Below, in pieces: positions 45,340 through 53,989 of a stretch of DNA of 64,000 nucleotides. Every line of letters starts with the position of its first letter. The first letter of the stretch is position 1. A program made the translations under genes and the position numbers. This DNA comes from Polaromonas sp. (lineage in GTDB: Bacteria > Pseudomonadota > Gammaproteobacteria > Burkholderiales > Burkholderiaceae_C). The stretch covers positions 1-64,000 of the forward strand of contig NZ_JAUXUP010000065.1 in assembly GCF_030680935.1 (NCBI RefSeq). Reading direction: 5' to 3'. Below the pieces are notes generated by a model. It saw nothing but the letters and a program-made list of their open reading frames with translations. It did not search any database and was not told the DNA's origin.

Positions 45340-45931
45340 CACAGCTCATTCAGCGACTTTGCGCCTCAAGCGGTGGTTGACCGTGGCTGGCTGTTTGCTG
45401 TGCCTGGCGCCGGCCCACGCTGCGTGGGATGTCAATGCACTGATGCAGGCCCTGGCCCTCAACAAATCTGGCCGCGCCAGTTTTGTCGAGAAAAAATACA
45501 TTGCGCTGCTGGACACCCCGGTGGAATCATCGGGCGAGCTGCTTTACACCGCACCGGACCGGCTGGAAAAACGCACCCTCAAACCCCGGCCCGAATCGCT
45601 GCTGATTGAAAGTGGCAGCCTCACGGTGGAACGTGGCAAGCGCCGCATGGTGCTGCGCCTGACGGACTACCCGGAGCTGGTCGCGTTCACAGAAAGCATA
45701 CGCGGCACGCTGGCCGGTGACCAGGTGGCGCTGCGGCGCGTTTACAACCTGGACCTCGACGGTACTGAAGAGCGCTGGACGCTGACCCTCAGACCGGTGG
45801 AAACAAAAATGCTGGCCGTCGTTCAGCGCATCCGAATTGGCGGCAGCCGCGCCGAGGTCAAGACGATTGAAATCGAGCAGGCCGACAAGGACCGGTCGGT
45901 GATGGTCATCAGCAAACTCGCAGCCCCCTGA
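45332..45931 (+). CDS. LolA-like periplasmic lipoprotein carrier (ApeL position)
   Basis: 199 residues with a signal peptide (residues 1-33, ending LAPAHAAWD). The LolA-related fold is indicated by NALMQALALNKSGRASFVEK, the exposed hydrophobic pocket strands and a typical ending MVISKLAAP. LolA-like proteins ferry lipids or lipoproteins across the periplasm. Here it should move the polyene lipid to the outer membrane. Its stop codon and the MMPL start codon overlap (TGATG). Confidence 0.85.
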   Translation: MHDTAHSATLRLKRWLTVAGCLLCLAPAHAAWDVNALMQALALNKSGRASFVEKKYIALLDTPVESSGELLYTAPDRLEKRTLKPRPESLLIESGSLTVERGKRRMVLRLTDYPELVAFTESIRGTLAGDQVALRRVYNLDLDGTEERWTLTLRPVETKMLAVVQRIRIGGSRAEVKTIEIEQADKDRSVMVISKLAAP

Positions 45932-48279
45932 TGCAGCGGTTTTTGCAACGTTCCCTGTGGCCGGTCTGGCTGTGGCTGGCCTTTTTGCTGGCCTGCGGCG
46001 CGGTCATCAGCCGCACCCCCATCACCACCGACCTGTCGGCCTTTTTACCCAGCAAACCGACGGTTGAGCAACAATTGCTGATGGACCAGTTGCGCGATGG
46101 GCTGGCGTCGCGCCTGATCCTGGTGGGCATAGAGGGCGCTGATGCACCGGCCCGCGCCAGGTTGTCCAAAGAGGTGGCGCGGCGCCTGCGCACCGACCCG
46201 GCTTTTGTCAGCATCAACAACGGCGAGCCGGTCAACACCGAACGCGACCGGGCCTACCTGTTCAACAACCGCTACCTGCTAAGCCCCGCTGTCACGCCCG
46301 AACGTTTCAGCGCTGACGGTCTGCACGCGGCCCTCGCTGAAAGCATAGACCTGCTGGCATCGCCCGCAGGGCTGATGGTCAAGTCGCTGCTGCCGCGCGA
46401 CCCGACCGGCGAGATGGTGCAACTGCTGGGGCAACTGGGCAGCGGCACCCAGCCGCCGCTGAACGACGGCGCCTGGGCCTCACGCGATGGCGCACGCGCA
46501 CTGCTGCTGGTGCAGATACGCGCGGCGGGCTCCGACACCGATGCGCAGCAGCGTGCCATGGCCGCTATCCGCCAGGCCTTTGACGCCGCAGATGAGGCGG
46601 GTCCGGGCGCCAGCCTGTTGATGACCGGCCCGGGCGTGTTTTCCGTCACCTCGCGCGAGGCCATACACAGCCAGGTCAGCCGGCTGTCCCTCATCAGCGT
46701 CATCCTGATTGCCACGCTCCTGCTGCTGGTGTACCGCTCGGTGACTGCGCTGGCCCTGGGTTTTTTGCCGGTGATCAGCGGTGTACTGTCCGGGGTGGCC
46801 GCCGTCAGCCTGGGGTTTGGCTCGGTGCACGGCATCACGCTGGGTTTTGGCACGGCCCTGATCGGCGAGGCGGTGGACTATTCCATCTACCTGTTTGTGC
46901 AGTCGGAGCAGGCCGAGGCCAGGCAAGACCGCTGGGTCAAGCTGTTCTGGCCCACCGTGCGCCTGGGGGTGCTGACCTCCATCTTCGGCTTTGCATCCCT
47001 GTTGCTATCGGGTTTTCCGGGTCTGGCGCAACTCGGGCTGTACGCCATCGCCGGGCTGCTTGCCGCCGCCGCGATGACCCGTTTTGTGTTGCCGCACTTG
47101 CTGCCAGCGCGGTTTCGTATTCACGACGTATCGGCCATCGGGCGCGTGCTGGGCCGTCTGACCCGGCGCGCCAGTGCGCTGCGCTGGCCTGCGTTGCTGT
47201 TGCTGCTGGCGGCCTGCGCCGTTCTGGTGACGCAGCGCGATACCTTGTTGAACGAGAAAATTTCTTCCCTGAGTCCGGTGTCGCAGGCCGACATCGCACT
47301 CGACGAACGACTGCGCGCCGACATGGGTGCGCCCGACGTGCGTTACCTGGTGGTGGTCTCGGGCAACAGCCGGGAGTCCGTTCTGGGCGCAGCCGACCAG
47401 GTGTCTGCGCTGCTGCAGCTGCAGGTGGACCAAGGGGAACTCGCCGGGTTTGAAAGTCCCAGCCGCTACCTCCCGAGTCTGGCCACCCAGCGCGCGCGCC
47501 AGGCCAGCTTGCCCGCACCCGATGAGTTGCAGGCCCGGCTGGCGCAGGCGGTCCAGGGACTGCCGGTCCGCGCGCCATTGTTCGCGCCGTTTCTGGCCGA
47601 TGTAGAGTCCGCCCGCAGCCAGCCCGCACTGCTGCCCGGCGACCTCGACAATACCTCGATGGCCATGGCGGTTGATGCGCTGTTGCTGCAGCAATCGCGC
47701 GGCGGCTGGACAGCCCTGCTGCCGCTGAAGGCGCCTGAGGGTGTGGGCATCCAGGCCGAGCGGATTCGCGCCGCCCTGGCCACCATGCATCTGCCCAACG
47801 TGCTGTTTGTCGACATGAAAGCCGAGTCCGACCGCCTCTACTCCGGCTACCTGCGAGAGGCCACGCTGCTGTCACTTGGCGGGCTGGTGGCCATTGTGGT
47901 GCTGTTGCTGGTCGTGTTCCGCTCGCCACGGCGTGTGCTGCGCATCATTGCCCCGCTGGTGGCCTCGGTCGTCACCGTCACCGCGGGGCTGGCGCTGGCC
48001 GGCCAGTCGCTCATCATCCTGCACCTGGTCGGCTTGCTGCTGGTGGTGGCCGTCGGTTCCAACTACGCGCTGTTCTTTGAACGGCCGAGCCCTCAGGCGT
48101 CTGTTTCTGATCGAACACTCGCCTCGATGGCGCTGGCCAATCTGACCACTGTGGCAGGTTTTGGCCTGCTGGCGTTTTCCAATATCGCCATCCTTCAGGC
48201 CATGGGAGTCACGGTGGCGCCAGGTGTCATTCTGGCGCTGGTCTACGCCGCCATATTTGCGAGGCAGCCCCATGCGTGA
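45931..48279 (+). CDS. MMPL/RND-family lipid exporter (ApeM position)
   Basis: 782 residues. Twelve membrane helices arranged as two repeats, each beginning with a single helix and a large periplasmic domain: helices near residues 10-28 and 255-400, and again near 420-440 and 650-782. MMPL motifs are visible, for example GEAVDYSIYLFVQSEQAEAR in the first half. The protein would extract the polyene lipid from the inner membrane and export it. The gene is preceded by the LolA-like gene and overlaps the deacetylase gene by 8 bp. Confidence 0.9.
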   Translation: MQRFLQRSLWPVWLWLAFLLACGAVISRTPITTDLSAFLPSKPTVEQQLLMDQLRDGLASRLILVGIEGADAPARARLSKEVARRLRTDPAFVSINNGEPVNTERDRAYLFNNRYLLSPAVTPERFSADGLHAALAESIDLLASPAGLMVKSLLPRDPTGEMVQLLGQLGSGTQPPLNDGAWASRDGARALLLVQIRAAGSDTDAQQRAMAAIRQAFDAADEAGPGASLLMTGPGVFSVTSREAIHSQVSRLSLISVILIATLLLLVYRSVTALALGFLPVISGVLSGVAAVSLGFGSVHGITLGFGTALIGEAVDYSIYLFVQSEQAEARQDRWVKLFWPTVRLGVLTSIFGFASLLLSGFPGLAQLGLYAIAGLLAAAAMTRFVLPHLLPARFRIHDVSAIGRVLGRLTRRASALRWPALLLLLAACAVLVTQRDTLLNEKISSLSPVSQADIALDERLRADMGAPDVRYLVVVSGNSRESVLGAADQVSALLQLQVDQGELAGFESPSRYLPSLATQRARQASLPAPDELQARLAQAVQGLPVRAPLFAPFLADVESARSQPALLPGDLDNTSMAMAVDALLLQQSRGGWTALLPLKAPEGVGIQAERIRAALATMHLPNVLFVDMKAESDRLYSGYLREATLLSLGGLVAIVVLLLVVFRSPRRVLRIIAPLVASVVTVTAGLALAGQSLIILHLVGLLLVVAVGSNYALFFERPSPQASVSDRTLASMALANLTTVAGFGLLAFSNIAILQAMGVTVAPGVILALVYAAIFARQPHA

Positions 48280-49075
48280 AACCCGCTGGCACGCGCCGCC
48301 GCTGATCCGTGGCTCCATCGCCCTGCATCTGTTGGCGCTGGTCCTGGTCAGCTTTGAACCGGCACTGTGGCCCTGGGCTTTGGGCGCTGTGGCGCTCAAC
48401 CACCTGCTGATTGCGGCCACCGGCCTGTGGCCGCGCAGCCATTGGCTCGGTCCAAACTGGACCCGTTTACCGGCAGCGTCCGCCGCGCGGCAGGAGATTG
48501 CAGTGACCATCGACGACGGGCCCGACCCGCGCGTCACGCCGCAGGTGCTGGACCTGCTGGACTGCTACGCCGCCCGTGCAACTTTTTTCTGCATAGGCGA
48601 ACAGGCGCTGCGCCACCCGGAGTTGTGCCGCGAGATCGTGCGCCGTGGCCATGCGGTTGAAAACCACAGTCAGCACCACCGCCATCATTTTTCGGTCATG
48701 GGACCCCGCGGCATGGGGCGCGAGGTGCAGGCGGCACAACACACCCTCACCCGCATTTGCGGCGAGCCACCCCGGTTTTTTCGCGCACCTGCCGGCTTGC
48801 GCAACCCTTTTCTGCAGCCCGTGCTGGCCGGCCTCGGTTTGCAACTGGCCAGCTGGTCGGCGCGTGGTTTTGACACCCGTATCAGGGATGCCGCAAAAGT
48901 CCGGGCAACATTGCTGCGCAGGCTCAAGCCCGGTGCGATTGTGCTGCTGCACGATGGCCACGCCGCCACCACGGCCCACGGGGTGCCGGTCATTCTTGAA
49001 GTCTTGCCCGGCCTGCTGGAAGCCGCCACAACGGCCGGCCTGCGTACCGTCACCCTGCGCGAGGCGCTGACATGA
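48272..49075 (+). CDS. Polysaccharide deacetylase-domain protein within the polyene operon
   Basis: 267 residues starting ATG 48272. Two N-terminal hydrophobic stretches (about 12-50), then a NodB homology domain with the metal-binding TIDDGPDPRVTP motif (Asp pair) and the His triad region ENHSQHHRHHF. Further motifs are RFFRAPAGLRNPF and IVLLHDGH, all expected for carbohydrate esterase family 4. Such enzymes N-deacetylate amino sugars. Its presence in an aryl-polyene operon suggests that the lipid head group is an amino sugar or phospho-sugar that needs trimming. It overlaps the PAP2 gene by 4 bp. Confidence 0.85.
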   Translation: MRETRWHAPPLIRGSIALHLLALVLVSFEPALWPWALGAVALNHLLIAATGLWPRSHWLGPNWTRLPAASAARQEIAVTIDDGPDPRVTPQVLDLLDCYAARATFFCIGEQALRHPELCREIVRRGHAVENHSQHHRHHFSVMGPRGMGREVQAAQHTLTRICGEPPRFFRAPAGLRNPFLQPVLAGLGLQLASWSARGFDTRIRDAAKVRATLLRRLKPGAIVLLHDGHAATTAHGVPVILEVLPGLLEAATTAGLRTVTLREALT

Positions 49076-49737
49076 ACATCATCCGCCAGCCCATACCCTG
49101 GTACCGGCAGGCGGCGCAGGTGCTGCCGCGTCACATAGGCCTCAAAAGCATAGGCATACCGCTTTTTATTGCGGTGTTTTTCGGCGCCTACTTTTATGTA
49201 CTCAAATACCCTGCCTACCCGGTAACCGTGATGCCGGTCACCTGGCTGGACGGCCTGATCGGTTTTGCGCCTGGCGCACTGCCGCTGTATGCGTCTCTCT
49301 GGGTGTACGTGTCGTTGCCACCGGCGTTTCTGGCGGACCGGCGCGAGCTGCTGGTTTATGGCAGGGCCATGGCCAGCACCTGCCTGATCGCCTTGCTGAT
49401 TTTCTATTTCTGGCCCACCACCGTTCCTCCGGCTGATATTGACTGGGCTCTGTACCCGGGTGTGGCGTTCCTGAAAAACCTCGATGCCTCAGGCAATGCC
49501 TTCCCTTCGCTGCATGTCGCCACTGCCGTTTTTTCAGGCCTGTGGCTACACCGCTTGCTGCGCCGCTTTGGCAGTCCGATGTGGGTGCGCTTGTGCAACG
49601 GCCTGTGGTGCGCCGGCATTATTTACGCCACGCTCGCCACGCGCCAGCATGTGGCTGTGGACATGTGGGCCGGCCTCTTTCTGGGCGGTCTGGCAGCCCG
49701 TTTGTCGATGCTGGACCGCAGGCATTTGCTAATATGA
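49072..49737 (+). CDS. PAP2-family membrane phosphatase
   Basis: 221 residues. Five membrane helices; the PAP2 signature motifs can be read as NAFPSLHVATAV (second motif, PS-x-H) and LATRQHVAVDMWAG (third motif, RxxHxxxD). The first motif is weak (KYPAYPV region). The enzyme would remove a phosphate from a lipid, such as an undecaprenyl or phosphatidyl intermediate, at the membrane. The paired NodB and PAP2 genes suggest that the polyene is attached to a phosphorylated sugar lipid and then processed. Confidence 0.82.
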   Translation: MNIIRQPIPWYRQAAQVLPRHIGLKSIGIPLFIAVFFGAYFYVLKYPAYPVTVMPVTWLDGLIGFAPGALPLYASLWVYVSLPPAFLADRRELLVYGRAMASTCLIALLIFYFWPTTVPPADIDWALYPGVAFLKNLDASGNAFPSLHVATAVFSGLWLHRLLRRFGSPMWVRLCNGLWCAGIIYATLATRQHVAVDMWAGLFLGGLAARLSMLDRRHLLI

Positions 49738-49762
49738 ACTTACTTATAGATCGCCTCTTTTT

Positions 49763-50959
49763 GTGCTGAATCCGCTCTGGCTTTCCCACTTCACCGCGAC
49801 CAGCAGCATCGGTCTTGGCCTGCCGCAGACCCTGTCTGCCCTGCGCGAGCAGCGCGGCGGGCTGGCGCCCTGCACCTTTGACAGCGTGGACCTGGCCACC
49901 TTCACCGGCGAGGTTTCAGGCGTCGATTCGGTGCAGCTTCCCGCAGCACTGGCCGACTTTGACTGCCGCAACAACCGCCTGGCCTTTCTCGGGTTGACGC
50001 AGGATGGTTTTACTGAAGCCATAACAAAGGCCAGCCTGAAGTACGGTCCGCAACGCATCGGCGTCTTCATCGGCACCAGCACCTCCGGCATTTTGCAGAC
50101 CGAACTGGCCTACCGCCGGCTGGATCCGGTCACCGGGGCTTTTCCGCCCGATTTCAATTACCCGACCACCCACAACACCTTTTCGGTCGCCGATTTCACA
50201 CGCGCCGCTCTGGGCCTGACAGGCCCGGCCGTGGTGGTGTCGTCCGCCTGCTCCTCCAGCGCCAAGGTCTTTGCCTCGGCACGCCGCATGATGGAGGCTG
50301 GCCTGATCGACGCTGCGGTGGTAGGCGGTGTGGATTCACTGTGTCTGACCACCCTGTACGGCTTCAACTCCCTGGGCTTGACCTCCACCCGGGCCTGCCG
50401 GCCGTTTGATGCGGACCGCGACGGTATATCCATCGGCGAGGCCGCGGCTTTTGCGCTGCTGGAGCGGGCGCCGGCGCAGCTGGAGCCCGATGCCGTGCTG
50501 CTCTTGGGCGTCGGCGAATCGAGTGACGCGCACCACATGTCCTCGCCACACCCCGACGGCCTTGGTGCACGGATGGCCATGCAGCAGGCCTTGAGCATGG
50601 CCGGACTCAGCGCCGCAGACATCGACTACATCAATCTGCACGGCACAGCCACACCCAGCAACGACGCAGCCGAAACCAAAGCCGTGGCGGGCCTGTTCGG
50701 TCACAACACGCCTTGCAGTTCCACCAAAGGCGCCACCGGCCACACGCTGGGCGCAGCGGGCGGCGTCGAGGCGGTGATCTGCGCCTTGGCCCTGCAACAC
50801 GGCCTGTTGCCAGCGGGCCTGAATACACAGCAATTGGACCCGGCGCTGCCGCTGAACTACCTGCTGCACAACCGTGAGCAGCCCGTCAAGCGCGTGCTCA
50901 GCAACTCATTTGGTTTTGGCGGCACCAACTGCAGCCTGATTTTTGGCCGGGCCGGGTGA
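49763..50959 (+). CDS. Beta-ketoacyl synthase (aryl-polyene KS)
   Basis: 398 residues from GTG 49763. KAS I/II-type thiolase fold with catalytic Cys163 in VVVSSACSSSAKVFA, the two catalytic histidines in NLHGTATPSND and GATGHTLGAAGG, and the late motif LSNSFGFGGTNCSLIF. It probably extends the aryl-polyene chain together with the CLF-like partner encoded next. Length is normal for the family. In some aryl polyene clusters there is a second complete KS (ApeR); only one is visible here. Confidence 0.92.
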   Translation: MLNPLWLSHFTATSSIGLGLPQTLSALREQRGGLAPCTFDSVDLATFTGEVSGVDSVQLPAALADFDCRNNRLAFLGLTQDGFTEAITKASLKYGPQRIGVFIGTSTSGILQTELAYRRLDPVTGAFPPDFNYPTTHNTFSVADFTRAALGLTGPAVVVSSACSSSAKVFASARRMMEAGLIDAAVVGGVDSLCLTTLYGFNSLGLTSTRACRPFDADRDGISIGEAAAFALLERAPAQLEPDAVLLLGVGESSDAHHMSSPHPDGLGARMAMQQALSMAGLSAADIDYINLHGTATPSNDAAETKAVAGLFGHNTPCSSTKGATGHTLGAAGGVEAVICALALQHGLLPAGLNTQQLDPALPLNYLLHNREQPVKRVLSNSFGFGGTNCSLIFGRAG

Positions 50960-50963
50960 AAAC

Positions 50964-51800
50964 ATGATGACTTCCCATCCCGCCCCTGGCGCGCCCCCGT
51001 TGACTGTATTTGTCGAAGGTATTGGCCTGCTCGGCCCCGGCCTGCCCGGCTGGACACTTGGGCGCCAGTACCTGGCCGATGAGCTGCCTTACCAGAGCGC
51101 GCGTAGCGTACTGCCACTGCCCATGGCCCTGCCCGCCGCCGAGCGCCGGCGCGCTGGTGCGGTGGTCAAGGTATCGCTGGCTGTGGGCCAGGAAGCGGTA
51201 GAGGCATCGGGCTACCCGGCCAGCGAATTGCCCTCGGTATTCACATCATCCAGCGGTGATGCGATCAACTGCCATGAAATATGCAGCGCACTGGCCTCGA
51301 ACGACCGCTTGATCTCACCCACGCGCTTTCACAATTCGGTGCACAACGCATCCTCGGGTTACTGGAGCATTTCGACCGGCGCCATGGCCCCGTCGTCTGT
51401 GCTGTGCGCCCGCGACGGCAGTTTTGCAGCCGGCCTGCTGGAGGCCGCAGCCCAGGTGAGGCTGGACAACACCGGCGTGCTGCTGGTCGCCTACGACACC
51501 GACTACCCCGAGCCGCTGCGCAGCGTGCGGCCCCTGCCCGACACCTTTGGGGTGGCGCTGGTGCTGACGCCACTGCGCAGTCCCAATAGCCTGGCGCAGT
51601 GGACGCTGGCGCCAGCCACGTGTCTGACCAGCACCGCCGCACATCTCATGGGCAACCGTGAATTGGAAACCCTGCGTGCAGCCATACCGGCTGCGCGTTG
51701 CCTGCCGCTGCTGCACAGCGTGGCCACCCACGGTGCGGGTACGGTGGTGCTGGACTATCTGAAGGGTCTGCAACTGGCAGTGCAGGTGGCGCCGTGCTGA
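50964..51800 (+). CDS. Ketosynthase-like chain length factor (N-terminal KS domain only)
   Basis: 278 residues, about two thirds of a ketosynthase. It resembles the beta-ketoacyl synthase chain-length-factor family (Ketoacyl-synt_2 type), which pairs with a full KS. The family motif RFHNSVHNASSGYWSI is present and the catalytic Cys of active KS enzymes is absent from the corresponding region. Starts ATG 50964 or 50967, directly after the KS gene, with the next gene overlapping its stop codon by 7 bp. It should help determine polyene chain length. Confidence 0.82.
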   Translation: MMTSHPAPGAPPLTVFVEGIGLLGPGLPGWTLGRQYLADELPYQSARSVLPLPMALPAAERRRAGAVVKVSLAVGQEAVEASGYPASELPSVFTSSSGDAINCHEICSALASNDRLISPTRFHNSVHNASSGYWSISTGAMAPSSVLCARDGSFAAGLLEAAAQVRLDNTGVLLVAYDTDYPEPLRSVRPLPDTFGVALVLTPLRSPNSLAQWTLAPATCLTSTAAHLMGNRELETLRAAIPAARCLPLLHSVATHGAGTVVLDYLKGLQLAVQVAPC

Positions 51801-52297
51801 CACCCGGCCAACCGCCGGCAACACTTGCACGCGACGGGATCGCGCGGCGTATCCCGCACCAGGGCAACATGTGCCTGCTCGACGAAGTCACCGGCTGGGA
51901 TGCGCAACACATCATGTGCCAGACCCGCAGCCACCAGGCGTCCGACAACCCGCTGCGCGCCCATGGTCGCCTGGGCGCGGCATGCGGTGTCGAATATGCG
52001 GCGCAGGCCATGGCCGTGCACGGTGCGCTGATGGGCGAGGCGCTGGCTGAAGGCGGCAACACGCGACCACGCGCCGGGTACCTGGCGAGCGTGCGCAGCG
52101 TCAGCCTGTTGGTGACCCAGCTTGACACCCAATCTGGCCCGCTCACGGTCAGCGCAGAGCGGGTCACCGGCGACGACAACACCGCGCTGTACAGCTTTGA
52201 GCTACGGGCCAGCACAAAAATCCTGTTGCGTGGCCGCGCTGTGGTGGTGCTGGATGCAGCGGCACTGAGCGCCGAGCCGGCAGTCGGGGGAAATTAG
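51794..52297 (+). CDS. 3-hydroxyacyl-ACP dehydratase-like hotdog protein (ApeP position)
   Basis: 167 residues from GTG 51794 (MLTPGQPPATL). Hotdog-fold protein: IPHQGNMCLLDEVTGWD is the FabZ-like start and ACGVEYAAQAMAVHGAL the active-site helix, with His at IPHQGN and Glu in GVEYAAQ. It would remove water from the beta-hydroxy intermediate to give each conjugated double bond. The start overlaps the end of the CLF gene. Followed 4 bp later by the ketoreductase gene. Confidence 0.85.
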   Translation: MLTPGQPPATLARDGIARRIPHQGNMCLLDEVTGWDAQHIMCQTRSHQASDNPLRAHGRLGAACGVEYAAQAMAVHGALMGEALAEGGNTRPRAGYLASVRSVSLLVTQLDTQSGPLTVSAERVTGDDNTALYSFELRASTKILLRGRAVVVLDAAALSAEPAVGGN

Positions 52298-52301
52298 AAC
52301 C

Positions 52302-53048
52302 ATGAAGGACTCGACCATGCGCACAGACCCCAGACGGGCACTTGTCACTGGTGGCAGCGGCGGCATCGGCTCGGCCATCTGCCGACGTCTGGCCGCCGAT
52401 GGTTTCAATGTCATCGTGCATGCCAACAGCAATCTGGACACCGCACAGGCAGTCGCGGCGGCCATCGTTGCGCAAGGCGGTCAGGCGCAGGCCGTTGCTT
52501 TTGATATCACCGATGCGGCGGCCACGGCAGTAGCGCTGGAGGATCTTCTGGAAGCAGGCCCTATCCAGGTACTGGTCAACAACGCCGGCATTCACGACGA
52601 CGCGGTTTTTCCGGGCATGCAGCTGGCGCAGTGGCAGCGTGTGCTGGATGTGTCGCTCAACGGTTTTTTTCATGTGACCCAGCCCTTGACGATGCCCATG
52701 ATTCGCACACGCTGGGGCCGCATCATCACCATCACCTCGGTCGCGGCGGTGGCTGGCAACCGGGGCCAGGTCAACTATTCAGCGGCCAAGGGTGCGCTGC
52801 ACGCCGCCACCAAATCGCTGGCACTGGAAGTGGCCAGCCGGGGCATCACCGTCAACGCGGTGGCGCCCGGCATCATAGACACCGCGATGAGTCAAGGCAG
52901 CTTCAGCGCAGAGGCGATCAACACCATGGTGCCGATGAAACGCGCCGGCAAGGCCGAAGAGGTCGCCGACCTGGTGGGCTTTCTGGCCTCAGACCGCGCC
53001 GCCTACATCAGCGGGCAGGTCATCTCGATCAATGGCGGAATGATCTGA
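52302..53048 (+). CDS. 3-oxoacyl-ACP reductase, SDR family (FabG/ApeQ position)
   Basis: 248 residues. Short-chain dehydrogenase: nucleotide-binding ALVTGGSGGIGSAICRRL, NNAG motif VLVNNAGIHDDAVF, catalytic Ser in TITSVAAVAGN and YSAAK (Tyr and Lys) in VNYSAAKGALHAATKSLA. NADPH-dependent reduction of the beta-keto group would be its role in each polyene cycle. An alternative start is ATG 52317 (MRTDPRR). Last gene of the plus-strand operon; followed by a dispersed repeat and the convergent glycosyltransferase gene. Confidence 0.92.
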   Translation: MKDSTMRTDPRRALVTGGSGGIGSAICRRLAADGFNVIVHANSNLDTAQAVAAAIVAQGGQAQAVAFDITDAAATAVALEDLLEAGPIQVLVNNAGIHDDAVFPGMQLAQWQRVLDVSLNGFFHVTQPLTMPMIRTRWGRIITITSVAAVAGNRGQVNYSAAKGALHAATKSLALEVASRGITVNAVAPGIIDTAMSQGSFSAEAINTMVPMKRAGKAEEVADLVGFLASDRAAYISGQVISINGGMI

Positions 53049-53085
53049 ACCTGCGCCTGGGCGCCGGTTTGACCATTGATCAACA

Positions 53086-53142
53086 GTCATTTCGGGCTGT
53101 AGCCCTTGCTCCAAATGCGCAAGTAGCTATTATTTCGATAGC
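53086..53142 (-). repeat. Dispersed ~60-bp repeat, copy 7
   Basis: Inverted orientation: catttcgggctgtagccctt, aatgcgcaagtagctattat. Lies in the gap between the two convergent halves of the polyene cluster. Confidence 0.8.
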
Positions 53143-53154
53143 AAATTGTTGGAT

Positions 53155-53928
53155 TCAGCTACCCCTGATGCGACGCCAAAGCAGCAGCGGCAGGCGCCAC
53201 ACAAACCCCAGAAACAAGCGCGAATGCATCCAGCTCAGCAGCAAGTTGTCGCGCAGGTAGTTGAAGTGCGACACGCCGCCTTCTTCTGGCCTGAAGTATT
53301 GAACAGTGGCCGGCAGGTTGACCGGCTTGACGCCCGCCCAGCACATGCGCACCACCGCTTCGGGGTCAAAGTCGAACCGCCGCATCCAGCGCTGCCCCTG
53401 CATGACACGCCGCAGCGGTGCTATCGGGTACACGCGAAAGCCAAACAATGAATCGCCAATACCGGCCCACAGGGTTTCCAGATCAGCCCATCCATTTGAA
53501 ACCTTGCGGCCATTGACGCGCAAACGCGGCGCGTCGGCGGCGAACACCGGCACACCAAGCACCATGGCTGCCGGCTGCGCGGCAGAGGTTTTCATGAACT
53601 CGGGGATCAGTGGCGCCGGGTGCTGGCCGTCCGAGTCCATGGTCAACACATGGGTGAAACCCCGGGCTGCGGCGATGTTGATGCCATGCAATACCGCCGC
53701 CCCCTTGCCGACGTTGTGCGGCAGCACCATCACACGCAGGCCATCGTCCTGCGCGGCCATGGCCTGCAGGCCTGCGGCGCTGCTGTCGGTGCTGCCATCG
53801 ACCACCACCCAGACCGGTGTCCACTGGGACCGGGCAGCGCGCACGGTTTCATACACCTTGGGGCCGGGGTTGTAGCTCGGGATCAGCACCAGGTGGCTGC
53901 GGGAGGTATCAGGCGAAAAGGCAGGCAT
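53155..53928 (-). CDS. Family 2 glycosyltransferase
   Basis: 257 residues starting ATG 53928 (MPAFSPDTSRSHLVLIPS). GT-A fold: VLIPSYNPGPKVYETVRAA, WVVVDGSTDSSAAGLQAMAA (nucleotide-binding), HVLTMDSDGQHPAPLIPEFM (DxD motif in the form DSDGQH). It should transfer a sugar to a lipid acceptor. In other aryl-polyene clusters a family 2 glycosyltransferase and an acyltransferase are joined in one protein (ApeJ type); here they are separate genes in the same operon. A longer frame to 54114 was not used. Confidence 0.88.
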   Translation of the reverse strand: MPAFSPDTSRSHLVLIPSYNPGPKVYETVRAARSQWTPVWVVVDGSTDSSAAGLQAMAAQDDGLRVMVLPHNVGKGAAVLHGINIAAARGFTHVLTMDSDGQHPAPLIPEFMKTSAAQPAAMVLGVPVFAADAPRLRVNGRKVSNGWADLETLWAGIGDSLFGFRVYPIAPLRRVMQGQRWMRRFDFDPEAVVRMCWAGVKPVNLPATVQYFRPEEGGVSHFNYLRDNLLLSWMHSRLFLGFVWRLPLLLWRRIRGS

Positions 53929-53989
53929 GGGTATCCAGGCGGGTGAAACATGCACAGTAGCAGGCGGAAACCGGAAACCGGAAACCGGG

